NCBI RefSeq assembly: GCF_020740795.1
Contig: NC_067299.1
Coordinates: 5,440,001 to 5,504,000 of the forward strand
Direction of reading: 5' to 3'
Source: Apus apus
Lineage: Eukaryota; Chordata; Aves; Apodiformes; Apodidae
DNA length: 64,000 nucleotides
Shown: in pieces, positions 47,826 to 59,800 of the stretch
How positions within the stretch are numbered: position 1 is the first letter of the stretch
Layout of the letters: every line of letters starts with the position of its first letter
Position numbers and translations under genes: made by a program
The notes under the pieces: generated by a model
What the model saw: the letters and a program-made list of their open reading frames with translations, nothing else
Database searches by the model: none
What the model was told of the DNA's origin: nothing

Positions 47826-50800
47826 GTGCGGGAGGGCCGGGAGGAGGGTTGAACACCCGCGGCCGGCGGGGCGGCCCCGGGAGGGGGTGGGATCGGGCGC
47901 TGCCGGACCGGCCGCACGTGGCGGGTTGCGCGCACATCGGGGCCCGGCCCCGCGCAGGGATCGGCGCTCCCCGCGGTGCCCGCCGCTCCGGGCGGCCCCT
48001 CGGCCAGCGGTGCTCGGCCCGCCGCGCCGGAACGGCTCGGGGCTGAGGTAACCGAGGGCCCCGGGGGTACTTCAGAGACTGGGGCTCCCTCCGGGATCAG
48101 CGTTACCTCAGAGCTCGGGGCTGGAGTTCCTTCCGCGCCGAGTTCCCTCAAGGCTGCCCAGGCCCAGCTGCCCCGGTGCAGGCCCCGCCACAGGCCGCAG
48201 TGTGCCAAGCCAGGCTGGGGAGCGGATCCGGCTGGAAACTTCTAGAAAAAGAGACGTGAACTCGCGGGGCTGGGGCAGGACTGGTGCCTCAGCCGGGGAG
48301 GCGCGGCAGGTGCGGCTGAGGCAGCGAGAGGAGGCTGAGGAGACGCAAACCCTCCCCCCTCCGGCGCACCGGGTGTTTCAAGCAGGCCGCAGCACGCTGG
48401 GCAGCTTGCTTGATGCTTGCCAGTGACGAGTTACCAACTTACCTTTTAAATCAAGGTTTTTTTGCCTTAGTTGTGATTTTGGAGTCATTAATCCTTTTCT
48501 TTGTAACATGTAGGTGGTGGTGTCATCTTCTAAGTTTGCAGGCTGGTGCTTGCCATTTCTTGGATGTAGCCTCTCCAGAGCAGTCTCCCCCACCGGTCTG
48601 TCAGTAGACCATGGGGCAGGACACATCCATCTCTGGGGCATGTCTGTCACACAGTTCCTGCACTTGATCTCTCCAGATAGCAAGTTAACCATCACATACT
48701 GACAGTGCTTGGCTTTAGGAGGTCATGGTGAATATTGTGCCAGCTAGCCTGGTTCTTCTGTGCAAGTGTGTGCATGTGAGAGCAATAGTATCTTGAAGGC
48801 AACATCTTAGTACCCACTGAGGAAATGAATGCCATCAGCAGAGGAGTTTTCCTATTTTAGTAATCATTAGTTTCAGACTTTATGCTTTAGTGATGCTGAG
48901 AAAACACCAGATCTGTCGAGTGCAACAGGTCATTCTTGCCCAGTCATTCCTTGGTGCTGAGCATCTTGACATCATCTTGTAGCTGGAGTGACTATATTTA
49001 CAGCTGATTTTGTTGCTTTGATTATGAGCAAGAGATTTTTTTTTTGGTGGTTTTTTTTTGCTTCCCCCCTGCCTCAAGTAAACACTATATGTGAGGCATT
49101 AACATTTCCAAACACACATTAAAAGAGCACTTAGCAATGTTCAGCCATTTGGATTACTCAATTGGTTGAACAAAGCTAACCCTGTAATTTTGCATACAGG
49201 GTGTCTTACACATGAATGAAAATAAGGAGGGAGTATGGTAGGTGCCTTCTCTTTACTGGAATGCTCTGTTATGTGTCCTGGAGAAGGTAGGTAAGAAAGA
49301 GGGTACTAACCACAGTGAAATTTTCTCTCTTCAGCCATTCTAAAATGTTTGTATTTATGTGGCTCGTATATATAGCAAGAGGCCAAAGTGCATCTGAATT
49401 GGAGTTTTTCTTACTTAGTCTGTAAGGGTGAAGGGAGTGAAGAGCTTCACAGTCTTCCACCTGGAGGATTACACTTCTCGTGAGACCCTCATGAATCTGT
49501 GGAAGGGCTTGGGTAGGCTTACCTGGTCTAGTGCTTTGTGTGGATTCTCTGAAGTAAAGAATAGGCAGGGAAGAAAGTCTGGATGTAGGCAATGTTCATT
49601 AAAAAACTTACTCAGCAGGATTTCTCATATTTGTTAGTAACATCCACCTCTGTATTGCAGGTGAGCCCTGTAGTACCAAACCTGTGTGTGGTGAAGTCCA
49701 GAGTACTGACAGGGGGCTGGAATTGTTCAGTTCATGTAACATCTTCTTTCCTCCTGCAGAGGTAACCTGGCAGCTGGAAGAACTCTTCTGGCTGCAGAGA
49801 AGTCACAGGATGTTTTCTGAAAAATACCCTTGGAGCTGTCTTATCTCTTCTGCTTGATCTTAAATGTTAACTGTACGCAGTAGCTCCTAGGAAGGACTGG
49901 TGCTGATCAGAGGGCCCAGCTGTGAGGCTTCTTTTCTGACTTAGGTCCCCCAGTAACCTTTTCCCCTTTGCAGAAATGAGGCTTTTCCCCAGCACTCAGG
50001 GAAGTTGCCTTGTTCCCCCTCCAAGCCTAAAAACCAGACTCTTCTGTGAGCCTGGGTTGCCATCCAGCTCACCTTTGTGGTATATTTTAATCTGTAGAGC
50101 ATGAGGGGTTTCCCATGGCTCCGTCCTGCAGCTACTTCTAATCTGAAATTCAGTTCAGGATAAACATGCCTCCTCTTTTTTCTTTTTTTCTTTTTTTTTT
50201 TTTTCCCCCCACAGCTACAGTTGCTAAAGTCATTGATAAATTTGAGGATGAAACTGCAGATGACATTCTCCCTGTTGGTAATCTACGGAAAAAAACTTCA
50301 GCCTCTCTCTTGGAAGCTGATCAAAGGTACATTGGAAAAGCTACATCACGCAAAGCCTTGCAAGAAGAGCTCTGGGGAAATGCTCTGTCTGAAGGTAAGA
50401 CCTATTTTTTTTCCCATTTTCACTAGACAAGTCAAAATTTGATGTTAGTGAGCTCGTGCCATCAGAACTGGGATGACAAACTTCAGGTCCCTGTTACAGG
50501 GCAGGCAATAAAGAGGTACAATTAAGTTGGACACCTTCTTGAAGTGCCTTTCTGAAATTCAAGCCACGTTTTTTGGCTTGAGGGAAGGGGAAATCCTGGA
50601 GGAGAGGTCATTTTTCCGAATGAAGGCACAAGTGTGACTGAATGTAAAGTGAGGTTCGGTGCGCTGACTGAACGTCCTGTGGAGGAAAAGAAACAGCTCC
50701 CATTTTGAAGCCAATATATCTTGGGGACTGCTAGTCTATAAAGATTGTAATTTTAAAAATCTGTATAAACAATTCTGAGTACACTGTGTGCTCATCATGT

Positions 50801-53800
50801 CATTGTTCCATGGGAAAGCTAAGCCATGGATTCACTAGTCATTGCCACAGGGAGTGTGAGCTGGGATCTTACTGTGGCTGTGGCCTTGCAGTTCCATTAT
50901 CTAGCCAAAACAAAGAGTAACATCATACACAGGTAAAACAGAGTTTGGACCTGGGATAGCCCAAACCAGGAGCTATTGATGATACATACTGCAAAGAACC
51001 ACATTTTACTGGTAAGTAAATAACTTTTTTTGTCTTTTAATTATTAGCTGAAGAAGAATCAGATGAGTGGTACAGCGGCAGTGAAGATTCAGAAGAGAAT
51101 GGCAGCTTAGGCAGTAAAACAGAGAAGAAGCCCAGCAGTGCTGGCAGTGACCAGGAGGATGACTTAGAAGAAGATGAAGAGACAGATCTGTCTGTCAAGG
51201 CCAAGGCACCAAAGTTCAGTTTCCAGAATATCACAGACTTTGAGAGATTTACGGAGGGTATGGATGACATAGGAAGCAGCGAAGGGGAGGATGAAGATGA
51301 TGATGATGATGATGAAAATGATGCCAGCATGGAAGAAGGAAGTGATGAAGAGGAGGAATATGGGATTGAAAACCAGAACAATATAGAGGAAACTAAAGAC
51401 AGTGAAGATGATGGGGGGGTGATGACATTCTCAAAAAGACAAGAGGATGAAGAAGTAGAGAAAGGAAAAGCTGTGAAGAACCAGCTAGGTTTGTGCACAT
51501 TTGCTTTGTATTTTGACAAGACTTTCACCTTGCTGACACCGTAGAAAGTTCAGCATGTTAACATGCTGCTAACATACAGTGTGTGCATGCTACAGCAGCC
51601 CTAGTGATTTGCAAATGTTCTGCCAAATCTATACAAACTGGTGTCACTGCTGGTACAAAAGCTCATGTTATGAAGTGTTATTTGTCCACTGGCTTAATTG
51701 AACCAGTGCTGAATATACTTGTAGTATTGATGGGGATGGGGACTTCTGCACTGGTAGTGCTGTGCAGTGATGCTGATACTGCTTCTGTTTTCAAAATGTA
51801 ATACTGAATGCAGTTTACTCCTACCTGTCCTGTTAAACTATCAAACCTCCATTTGCAGAATGTCCTTTTAAACAGTAAAGGAAAGGGATGATTTTTTGGG
51901 TGGGTTACAGAATTACACTCTGGATCATAGGATGTGATGCAGCTTTTTCCAGAGACACCTTGTTTGTACCTATTTTGTGCTGGGTCAGTGCATGCAAAGA
52001 TTTGCCCTAAGCAGGAGTAATGGAGCACAAAGGAGAGGGCCTGTGCTGTGAAATCAGCAGCTCCTTCTCAAGGAGCAAATGCAGTGGCTTGCTGAATAAT
52101 TGTTTTATTTTCTCTTTGTTATGAAGCTTTGTGTGATCAACTGTTGGAAGGGAGAATCAAGATGCAGAAGGCACTCATAACAGCCAATCGGCTTCCACAG
52201 CCAGATACTTACCCACTCTTCAGGAAGGAAGGTGGACAAGAGTTTGACAGTGCTGTCCAGAACTGTAAGAATTCTTCAATCTCTCTTCTTGGGGTAGACT
52301 GCTGTGGCCAGTATGTTTTGCCTGTGTGGGGAAGTGTTAATGGCAAAGTGAGGGCTTTGAGTTGCATGTGTCTGTAGTATTAGCTGTTGGTTTGCATTGC
52401 CTTAATCGTTAATCAGCCACTGTGCAAACAGAAACCAGAAAGTGTTTCCTACCTCAGGCAGAGAAAACGTCTCCTATGACCCGTATCTGTAGATGCCTAG
52501 TTGATCTCTGCTGGTGGTCTCTTGTCACTTACCTGATGTTGGTAAGACTCAGCCCAAGTCCTGCTGCTATTTTTAGTTCATGTGGGGATTGAAGTTCACT
52601 TATCAGATCAAAGTTTCATGCTGGATCCTAGAAATAATTGGTTTGGTTGTTGCTGTTTGGTGTAGAGTTGGGATGCTGCTTTGTCCAGAGACACCTTGTG
52701 GTACCAATTTTGTGCTGGGTCAGTGATTGCAGATACTACCTTAACCACTAGTAATGAGGCACAGAGGAGAGGAGAGGCCCTGCACTGTTAAATCAACAGC
52801 AAATATCTTTTCAGCTTGGAGCTGCTTCATCTGTTTGTTTCTTAGGATCACTATTAATGATATTGATCTGATGAGATTTGCTGAAGATTCTCCAACATGG
52901 CAAATATAATGTGCACGCTCCAGCTGATAAGGGCAAAGTACTGAACTTCAGAGTGTTGTGGATCTGTTTAATTTTTAGAATTAGACACCTTTTTTACTGG
53001 CCGTAAGATAAATGCACAGGGAGAGAAAATGTCTGGTATGTTACCCTTAGGAATAAATGCAGACTACTGCAAGTGTAAGTTTGTGTACTTTTCTCCCTGA
53101 CATGTTTGTAGTTTGCTGTCAAAACCTCCACAGCTGCCAGTGTTTATGCACAGATTGTTCTTCTTTCCTAATCTCACTAATCAGAAATTAATGAACCTTA
53201 TAGGATATTTTCCCAGTGAGTTTGAATAATACAGATAAGCCCAGTAGCATTTTAAAGCTTGCCAGGTTAGTTACCCTTTCACTTCTGTTTCTTCTTTCCC
53301 AATCTTGAGATACTGCTCCCTTTCCAGAATGTTTCAGCTCCACATGTGTGCACCCCATGGAGGATCCCATGAAACCCCTTTGTGTGCACCAGTCATTGGA
53401 AACACTGTAGTAGTGTCTGCAGCCGTTCACATGAAACATCAGAGATGTCACCTGCACGTCTGGTTTGCTGTGGTTGTGTATCCATTCAGCCACACCACGT
53501 GCCAGTTTATTCATGCTGGACTGAAAAATTTTGGGCTAGGCTGGCATGAGTCGTGTTCAGACTGGATTAGGAACTTCCACCATCATTGAACCTGACCCTG
53601 AATCTTGCCCCTACAGCAAGTTTTGACTGTCATCTTACAGCTTATACCTGATTTTATACCTGATCTCAACATGGTAGCTAATCAGCTTATCTGGAGTTAC
53701 AGCAGGTGAGGTACTTCATATTTTAAAGTTAGCTCTGCTGCTTTAAATGAAGTGATTAAGGAAAAAAAAGGCAAACTCCCGACAATACTGAGCTGACCTT

Positions 53801-56800
53801 TCAGTGAAATGCATGTTATTAATGTATTTAATGAGATGCATTACAAACTGCACTGAGCACCATGTTTCATTACAGGTCTAAAATGCAGTATCATTAAAGA
53901 CCTTTAATAGAAACAAAGGTTGACATTTTGATATTTCCCATAGCAAAATACATCCAGGAACATGGAGTATAACACTGTATGCAGTACAGCAGAGAGGTTA
54001 ATCTTTCAGTTGCCCAGAATGCTAAAGGGAAATCCACTGTTAAGTGTTGAGTGATTCCCTCCCCACCCTCTTTTTCTAATCTGAGCAGGACAGTTGCAGT
54101 AGCACGCTGATACTCCTGATAGCCTGAATTTGTCTTCTGTATTTCATCTATGAAGACAGGAAGGAAATATAGCTGAAGTGACCTGGGCAAAGTTAGCAGG
54201 GGAAGCAGACAGAAAGTAATCAATTTAGGAACATTTTACTACTACTACACTTGTTTAGTGTTTTCTGGTGTTCTCTAAGGGACCAAAGTTCTATTCCTTT
54301 TTTTATGTCTGGTTTTCAAAGCAAGATCTGTAGTAGTGCAATCAAGTAGGTTTCAGTAGCTAGTAATTTTTGAAAAGCTGCTCTGTAGTCCAAGGCAGCT
54401 ATCTTTCACTGCCCTGAAAAACTGATCTTTCCAGAAGTTTGAAAGTGCTGAGCATGAAATAAGGAGTAAACTTACACATGAAGATCTTATGAAAGACTAG
54501 GGATGAGACCCATTTCCCTCTCACTTTGCTGTGTTGTCCCTTTGAGAGGGATTCATGTTTACCTCTGCAGCCTGAGCTATGTTACATCTTCCTTCACAGA
54601 GCTTTTGCCAGGGTAGCAGGGCTGTGACCTGTCAGTCCAGGAAGTGAAACTCAGTCCTTTCTGATAATATACATCAGAATATATTTAAAGTTCTTTTGTT
54701 AATTGATGTGCCTTGATTTATGAGGGGGGAAATAATCTTATTATAAATCAGCTTCCAATAAAAGCTCTAATTTTAGCTGATCAAGTAGTTTAGTGGCTTC
54801 TATTAAAATAAACTTTTTTGCTCGGTTCTGAACAGTGGGTGTAGTGGACTGGGTAAACATTTCTGGGCTCCTGAGTTCTCATCCCAATTTTGTTACCAGT
54901 TTATGGATGGGCTCCCATTCCCCAGACAGGAAAAATCAGAAGAATTTTGCCTGAGAAAGCTTTAAAGATGAGTGGAAGACAGTACTGAATGGTGAAGTGG
55001 TTCCATTGTATGTGATGCTCTTCAGTCTTGGACAGGATTTGGGAAAATCATGACATTGACACTGTTTTGGACTGGATAATACTGTCCTTTCAGAGGAGCT
55101 TCAGCACTTCATTCCAAATCCACAGAAGAAGTCTGGCTTGCTTTAATTATTGTCATTGAATAGGGCAAAAAGATTTGGTATTCAAATTGCACAAAGTAGT
55201 TGGTGCCAAAAATCTTGGCTGGGTGTACACTGTAGCCTGTTGAGGGCAGGAGAGCACAGAGAGCTCTCAGCTTCTGAGGTCCTGGACAAGTCCCTTGGAT
55301 ATCTTTGAAAGCAGTCACAGAATGTTATCCACAATTTACCCCAAATCTTTCCATTGCTCATGAAATCTCTGCTCTGTGCTCCCAGGAGGGATGATTTTTT
55401 TTTAAATGGGAAGTGATCCTTCATGTATTTGCTGCTTTGCTATCTCCCACTTGTGACAACCCTCTGTACTGCTAGTGGTGGTAGTGAAATTCCCTAAGGG
55501 TTTGATTATAATTGTGTTGAAGAGTAGATAGACAGCAGTGTTTTTATACACTTGCAGTTTTAAGGCCAAATCTGAGCAAAAAATGGTAAGGTCATGCTTG
55601 TTTTCCAGATTTTGAGGTTGATGGTTACAAAACCTCAAGTGTTTATTTTGTAATATTTTATGTGGGGGTTTTTTTGTTTTGTTTTTTAAATGATACAACG
55701 TGCCTTGGACAGTCTTGGATTCCTGAGATTTCAGGTTCTGGTGGATGATTTACTGCAAAATTGCTTATAAATTGAAGTAGAAAATGTTTTGCAGACCTGG
55801 CAGCTTTCAGGCTTCACACCCATTTGTCACCCAGCATTTCCCTTTGTGTATAGAACAAGAATTAATTAGGCTGCACTGCAGGAAAAGTTTATGGCCATAA
55901 TTTATATGGGATGAATTTCTGTTTAAAGAGACAGCATTGCTTTGTTTGCACTGCCTTACTTTTTCTTTCATATTTTTTTTTTAATCTTTAATTATATTCC
56001 AGATTATTTTTTTTCTGTCACCCTTTTTATGTACAAATTAGAGACCCAAACTGTGGTCATGGAGCTCATGTTTATTCCTGTTTTGCATCCACAGAGAAAG
56101 TCTGAGTGGTTTTTACTACTGAAATCAGAGTGGCTGTGTTGTGAATGCAGTGCAAATGTTTAATGTTTAATGCACTGCACATGTGAACTCCCACAGCTTC
56201 CCTTTCTGAGGTGCTGCTGCCTGGAGTGGTCTGTTTCTCTAAGATACATTTGTATTCTCTTGCACCATATCTTCCAGTCTAGTCCAGGGCTTGAGATGTT
56301 GCCTCTGTTTGGGGTCTTGCACGTTCAATTAATGTTTTTCATAATCAATGCAAGTCAGAATTTGCAATCTGCTCCTGATTTGCACATTAAAGAGACCCAT
56401 TAATTAAAAATTCCAATCCCTGGCATGTTCCCGCAGGATCCTTGCATTATTTACATAGAAAAAGCGTGCAAGGTGCAAGTTTCTGTGCTGTGGCTCCGCA
56501 AAGATTGCATGCCTGCCATTCATATTTCTGTGTATGTTTTCAAGGGAGAGGGAAGGTTAGAAGTGGATGTCATGAAAATGTCACCAAAAATTACCTCAAG
56601 GGCAAGAAAGAGCCAAAGAAGAGGTGAAAGCAACATTAGTCAACAACATCCAGTGTCAGGAATTAGAGTTCCTAGGCTTGGGACTTGTTATGTTAAATCT
56701 TGATTCAGTGACAAAAATCCCCACAGCTAATTGGGGAGCACTAAGAGCTTTAGAAATTACATTTCTCAATCAACAGAGGGTAGAATCTGTTGTTAGATGA

Positions 56801-59800
56801 GCCCTGGGTAGCTGGGTTTCCCAATATGGTCATAGAGTTCTCTTCTTGCTATTTTAATTTCTTTAAATTAAAAGTATTACTTTAGTTTTACAATGTTTCT
56901 GCAAAATACTGAGCTCGGAATGTTTCAGTGAGTAGCAGTTGGACAGCAATAATTTCTGCTTCACGAAAAAGAGCTGGGAATTCCAACTTTTCAATAGTAC
57001 AATATGTTGTTTTCAGTTTTTAGTTGGCAAGATGAGGAATTAAAAACATAGCAACACAGCTGGGGCTCTTGCAGAAGGCAAGATGCTAATGGAAACCAAA
57101 AGACTAAAGAGCTGAGTAGCTGTATATATTTTCATATGTATATGTTTTCACTTTCCAAAAGTTCAGTAGGTCCCTGAAATGCAAACTACCAGTGAGTTTT
57201 TCTGGTGTTTTTTGCTTTGACTCCATCTGTAAGTGGATTAAGAGCAAATGCTGGAATCCCACATTTCTGTTCTTCAGCATAAGCTCAATATAAGTTTGAG
57301 GGTTTTTTGAGAAATGGTTTTGGTACAAGGTAGACATGCAGGTCTGTAAGAATGGATTTGCTCATTGAAGGGGCAAAAGTGGGGACAACAAATATTAACT
57401 GTTATTTACACTTTGTAGAGCTGTGGAGAAGTTACACGGAGGTTTGTGATCAATAAGGAAATAAACCTGCATAAAGTGACTCAGATAAAAAAAAAAAATC
57501 AAATTAAATGCTCCATGTGCTCGCAAGGCCATTATCCCCAAACCTGCCTGGGTTATTAATGTATTAATGGAGCAGCAGCAACAGCCTGAACTTTTCAGCA
57601 CAGTGCCTTGTCTGCTGCCAGTAGTTACAAAATTGTGTACAGCTTTTAAAATTCTACTGGAATTCTCAACTCACAGTGATGTTTGAGCTTTAATTTATAT
57701 TTTCTATAGTGAACTGTATCTTCTTTTCCTAATCAGTGTGATGTTACTCTAGGTGATTAAACCATGCACATTCTCTGTGGCCATGAGTTAGTGGCATTGC
57801 ATCTATGCACAGGATACAATTCCTGTATTCCTTGTGCTCAAGGAGGATATATTATCCAGAAGAAACCTTGGCTCCGCCCTCATTTATAATTTCTATATTA
57901 TCCCCTTTGAAATCCCTCCAGAGTGTAAAGGAGCACTTAAAAAACTTTGCAGGACTTGCCTGGGACTGTGCAAGGCTGGGTGTTTGGTACTCCTAGAAAG
58001 TACAGTCCAGTCCAAACACTTGGACTGACCAGAAATGTCTGTTTCTGAAGTGGAAACGGGTGCCTTTCTGGTAGGTGTGGTGGTAAAGGACTGTGCTTCT
58101 GCCTCCAGCTACATGGACCTTTATAATCATTGTCTGATGGTACACCAGGTTGGTAACCGCTTCTGTGACACGTATCTGTGGCTTGTGACTAAACAGCCTG
58201 TTTCTGGACAGGGGCTCTTTAGGATGTGATTAAGAATCCCACTTACATTCATTGCCAGCAGGAGACCTCCGAAGATGCCATGTGTCTTCTGGCTTTACAT
58301 GCTTGCATATTAAACGTTCCTGTATGAATGCTTCACACTGAATATCTATATTTTCTTCTGGCTTAGTTCTGTAATTTTTTGCTGAAAAGGGACTCAAGAC
58401 AGAGGGAAAGATTATTTATTTTCTGTTTGGTGTATGTTTGTTTGTATGGTCTCAGTGTCTTTCTGATAGAGGAATTTTGCTGAATTCTCTTACTCTGATT
58501 CCTGATCTTTAAAAAAGTAAATTACATCCTATGCAACATCCAGGTAAGTCATGTTGAAGAAGCTGATTAAGCACTGACTAACTTTGAATAAGATCCAGTT
58601 TGCTTTAGGTACTGGAGAACCTGTTCCTCTTCCTGTGAGAAAGGGTGTCTGGCAAAGTGTCCTGCTCTCCGGTTGTGCAGTGTGCTCTGTCAGATGGGCT
58701 CACTCTCTGCCTTGCTCCTCTGCTGCACTTGGTTGTCACTGTGCACATCTGGGCAGAGAAAAGCTGTCAGATGAAATGGGCTTTATTGACACAGGCTTGG
58801 GATTTTTTGGAGAAGCCTGCAGGAATCAGCTGCCAATAATTCCCTCATAGTTTTGTTATCATCTCTATTCATGGATCACTTCTAAAACTCAAATGTATCC
58901 ATATGTACATCTGGAGGTGATAATGCATTAATATAGAGCAGGGTAGGTGTCACTGGGGAGTGGGGGAGGAGCTGAGACACAGGCAGATTATACAGTTTCC
59001 AGAGACACAGAGCAGTTACAGGATTAATTGGTGCTAGGCAAGATCATGGACTTAAATATATTCTTGCTTTGAAGATTTTACTGGGCACCTGCACAAATGT
59101 GTGACAGCAGAACTGGGTTTCAAGCCTGAGTGTAAATTATTGTGATCAGATCTAGCCCACTTAAAACTGGTAGTTCATTTTAATTGAATTGTATTAGTCT
59201 CGACACTTTATGAATACAAAAAACATTGTGCTTGTCAAGTCATGCAGGGCTGGATTTGATTTAAATTGATGTGGATGCAGGTGTCCCCAAATTTCACCTT
59301 TCCTCTCTGATCTAATGAAGAATCTATTCAGCTCTTTTTTGGGACTGACCCAGACAGAGCCTGTTGACATTAAAGAAGACTTTCCTCTCAACTGAAATAA
59401 ATGCATCAAGCAGACCCTTTTTTGTAGATTTAGTTGTAATGATCCTATGCTGTGGAGAGCTTTTGGTAAGAACTGAGGTCAGTAATGATGAGAAACTCCC
59501 TGGCTTATAGGTGACCATTCTGTGGATGTGCCAGCAAGTGAGAGAGAAGAGATACAAAGTGAGAAGCTTTAGACGAAGACACAGGTTGTGGTTTTGGAGC
59601 TCTGTTAGTTTGCGTGCATGTGGAGTTGGGTAATGGGGGCTGTGGGATGTTGTGCATGTGCAGAATTTGGGCTGTCTGAGGTGCCAGGCAAATATTTTGT
59701 GGCTTGTTGTTACTGTCTGTGAATTGTTCAAAAATGCTATGTGGGAGGTAGTGCAGAATTACAGGATATTTCTTTAACATGCAATTTCGAGCTTCTTTTT

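Noticed and set aside
51037-51528. 163-codon Ser-rich minus-strand frame
   Set aside because: Antisense shadow of the acidic AATF exon 3 (GAA/GAT/GAG read backwards as Ser, Phe and Leu codons).
58008-58027. 8-bp stem, 4-base loop hairpin (CAGTCCAA/TTGGACTG)
   Set aside because: Stems this short are expected by chance in 64 kb, and nothing nearby suggests a structured RNA.
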